In this document: in pieces, positions 6,537-6,739 of the stretch
Position numbering within the stretch: position 1 is the stretch's first letter
How the letters are laid out: each line of letters begins with the position of its first letter
Assembly: GCA_002279765.1 (NCBI GenBank)
Contig: NCCR01000317.1
Location: 1 to 6,739, forward strand
Reading direction: 5' to 3'
DNA: 6,739 nucleotides
From: Verrucomicrobia bacterium 12-59-8
Lineage (GTDB): Bacteria; Verrucomicrobiota; Verrucomicrobiae; Verrucomicrobiales; Verrucomicrobiaceae
The notes under the pieces: generated by a model
Database searches by the model: none
Told to the model about the DNA's origin: nothing
What the model saw: only the letters and a program-made list of their open reading frames with translations
Translations under genes and position numbers: made by a program

Positions 6537-6539
6537 CTA
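6537..6539 (-). other. In-frame TAG interrupting the TPR gene
   Basis: Reading the minus strand, the frame runs ALLGDI, TAG, NQRADYENGMIQF. Aligned to the TPR consensus (Leu7, Gly8, Tyr11, small residue 20, Phe24, Ala27), the stop falls exactly on position 11, which is usually Tyr. TAC or TAT to TAG is one base change. The frame is not shifted and coding sequence resumes at once. A sequencing or assembly error, a recent nonsense mutation and amber readthrough are all possible. Confidence 0.88.
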
Positions 6540-6739
6540 AATATCGCCGAGGAGCGCATGCACCTGGCCGAGATTATTGTCATTCGGCTTATCTTTGACG
6601 ATGCTGAGCAGCTCGGTTTCCGCTTTCTTTTTATCTCCGGCCTGGAAATCAATGAAAGCCAGACGGTAGCGCGCATCCGCCACATATTGCCCACCGGCGT
6701 TCTCTTTGATGTAGGTTTTGAGCGCCTTGGTAACGTTCT
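6537..6739 (-). CDS. TPR-repeat protein, upstream portion, 5' end outside the window
   Basis: Sixty-six codons run from the window edge to the TAG at 6537-6539. They hold one complete TPR-like unit (ARYRLAFIDFQAGDKKKAET region, about residues 22-52 of the fragment, ending in a KDKP turn) and the first half of the next unit (QVHALLGDI). The following codons in the same frame supply the second half of that unit, so this fragment and the 5313-6509 reading frame are best treated as one gene with at least 474 codon positions in the window. As the sequence stands the product would be truncated here. The start codon, any signal peptide and the promoter lie beyond base 6739. Confidence 0.7.
   Translation of the reverse strand, partial: NVTKALKTYIKENAGGQYVADARYRLAFIDFQAGDKKKAETELLSIVKDKPNDNNLGQVHALLGDI

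Larger units (their letters stand above)
318..6739 (-). other. Probable operon: TPR, TPR, exbB, exbD, exbD, toroid protein
   Basis: All genes point the same way. Intergenic gaps are 4 bases (TPR to exported TPR), 11 (to exbB), 59 (to exbD1), 12 (to exbD2) and 79 (to the toroid gene). The motor trio is flanked by candidate partners, which supports one functional unit. I found no convincing -35/-10 pair in the 59- or 79-base gaps and no terminator between genes, so a promoter upstream of the window is the simplest reading. Confidence 0.75.

Overview
The window is GC-rich bacterial DNA. It holds one tightly packed cluster read entirely on the minus strand, from beyond base 6739 down to base 318. 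Verrucomicrobiota (Prosthecobacter/Verrucomicrobium-like) is my best guess for the source, with Planctomycetota second. That rests on the gene combination (ExbB, two ExbDs, a toroid-repeat protein and TPR proteins), the Pro/Ala/Gly-rich linkers, and the absence of Shine-Dalgarno-like sequence before any start. No rRNA or marker gene is present, so this is inference.

Layout in transcription order: (1) a TPR-repeat protein whose 5' end lies outside the window, split in frame by a TAG codon at 6537-6539; (2) an exported TPR-like protein (4352-5308); (3) a MotA/TolQ/ExbB proton-channel subunit with an N-terminal export signal (3480-4340); (4) and (5) two different ExbD/TolR subunits (2992-3420 and 2500-2979); (6) a 700-residue protein (318-2420). 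Protein 6 has a Tyr/Pro/Gln-rich repeated N-terminus, one TonB-like transmembrane helix with the Ser-x3-His motif, a Gly-rich linker, and a C-terminal squalene-cyclase/prenyltransferase-type alpha-toroid domain. Gaps between genes are 4, 11, 59, 12 and 79 bases, consistent with an operon.

The likely joint function is a proton-motive-force-driven envelope machine. ExbB with an ExbD1/ExbD2 pair would form the motor. The toroid protein would take TonB's place but carry an alpha-alpha toroid instead of the TonB C-terminal domain. The TPR proteins would be periplasmic scaffolds or partners. The cargo or target is not evident from the sequence.

Bases 1-317, downstream of the last gene, hold no gene I can support and no convincing terminator. 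No tRNA, rRNA, CRISPR array or insertion sequence was seen. No promoter is visible; it probably lies beyond base 6739.
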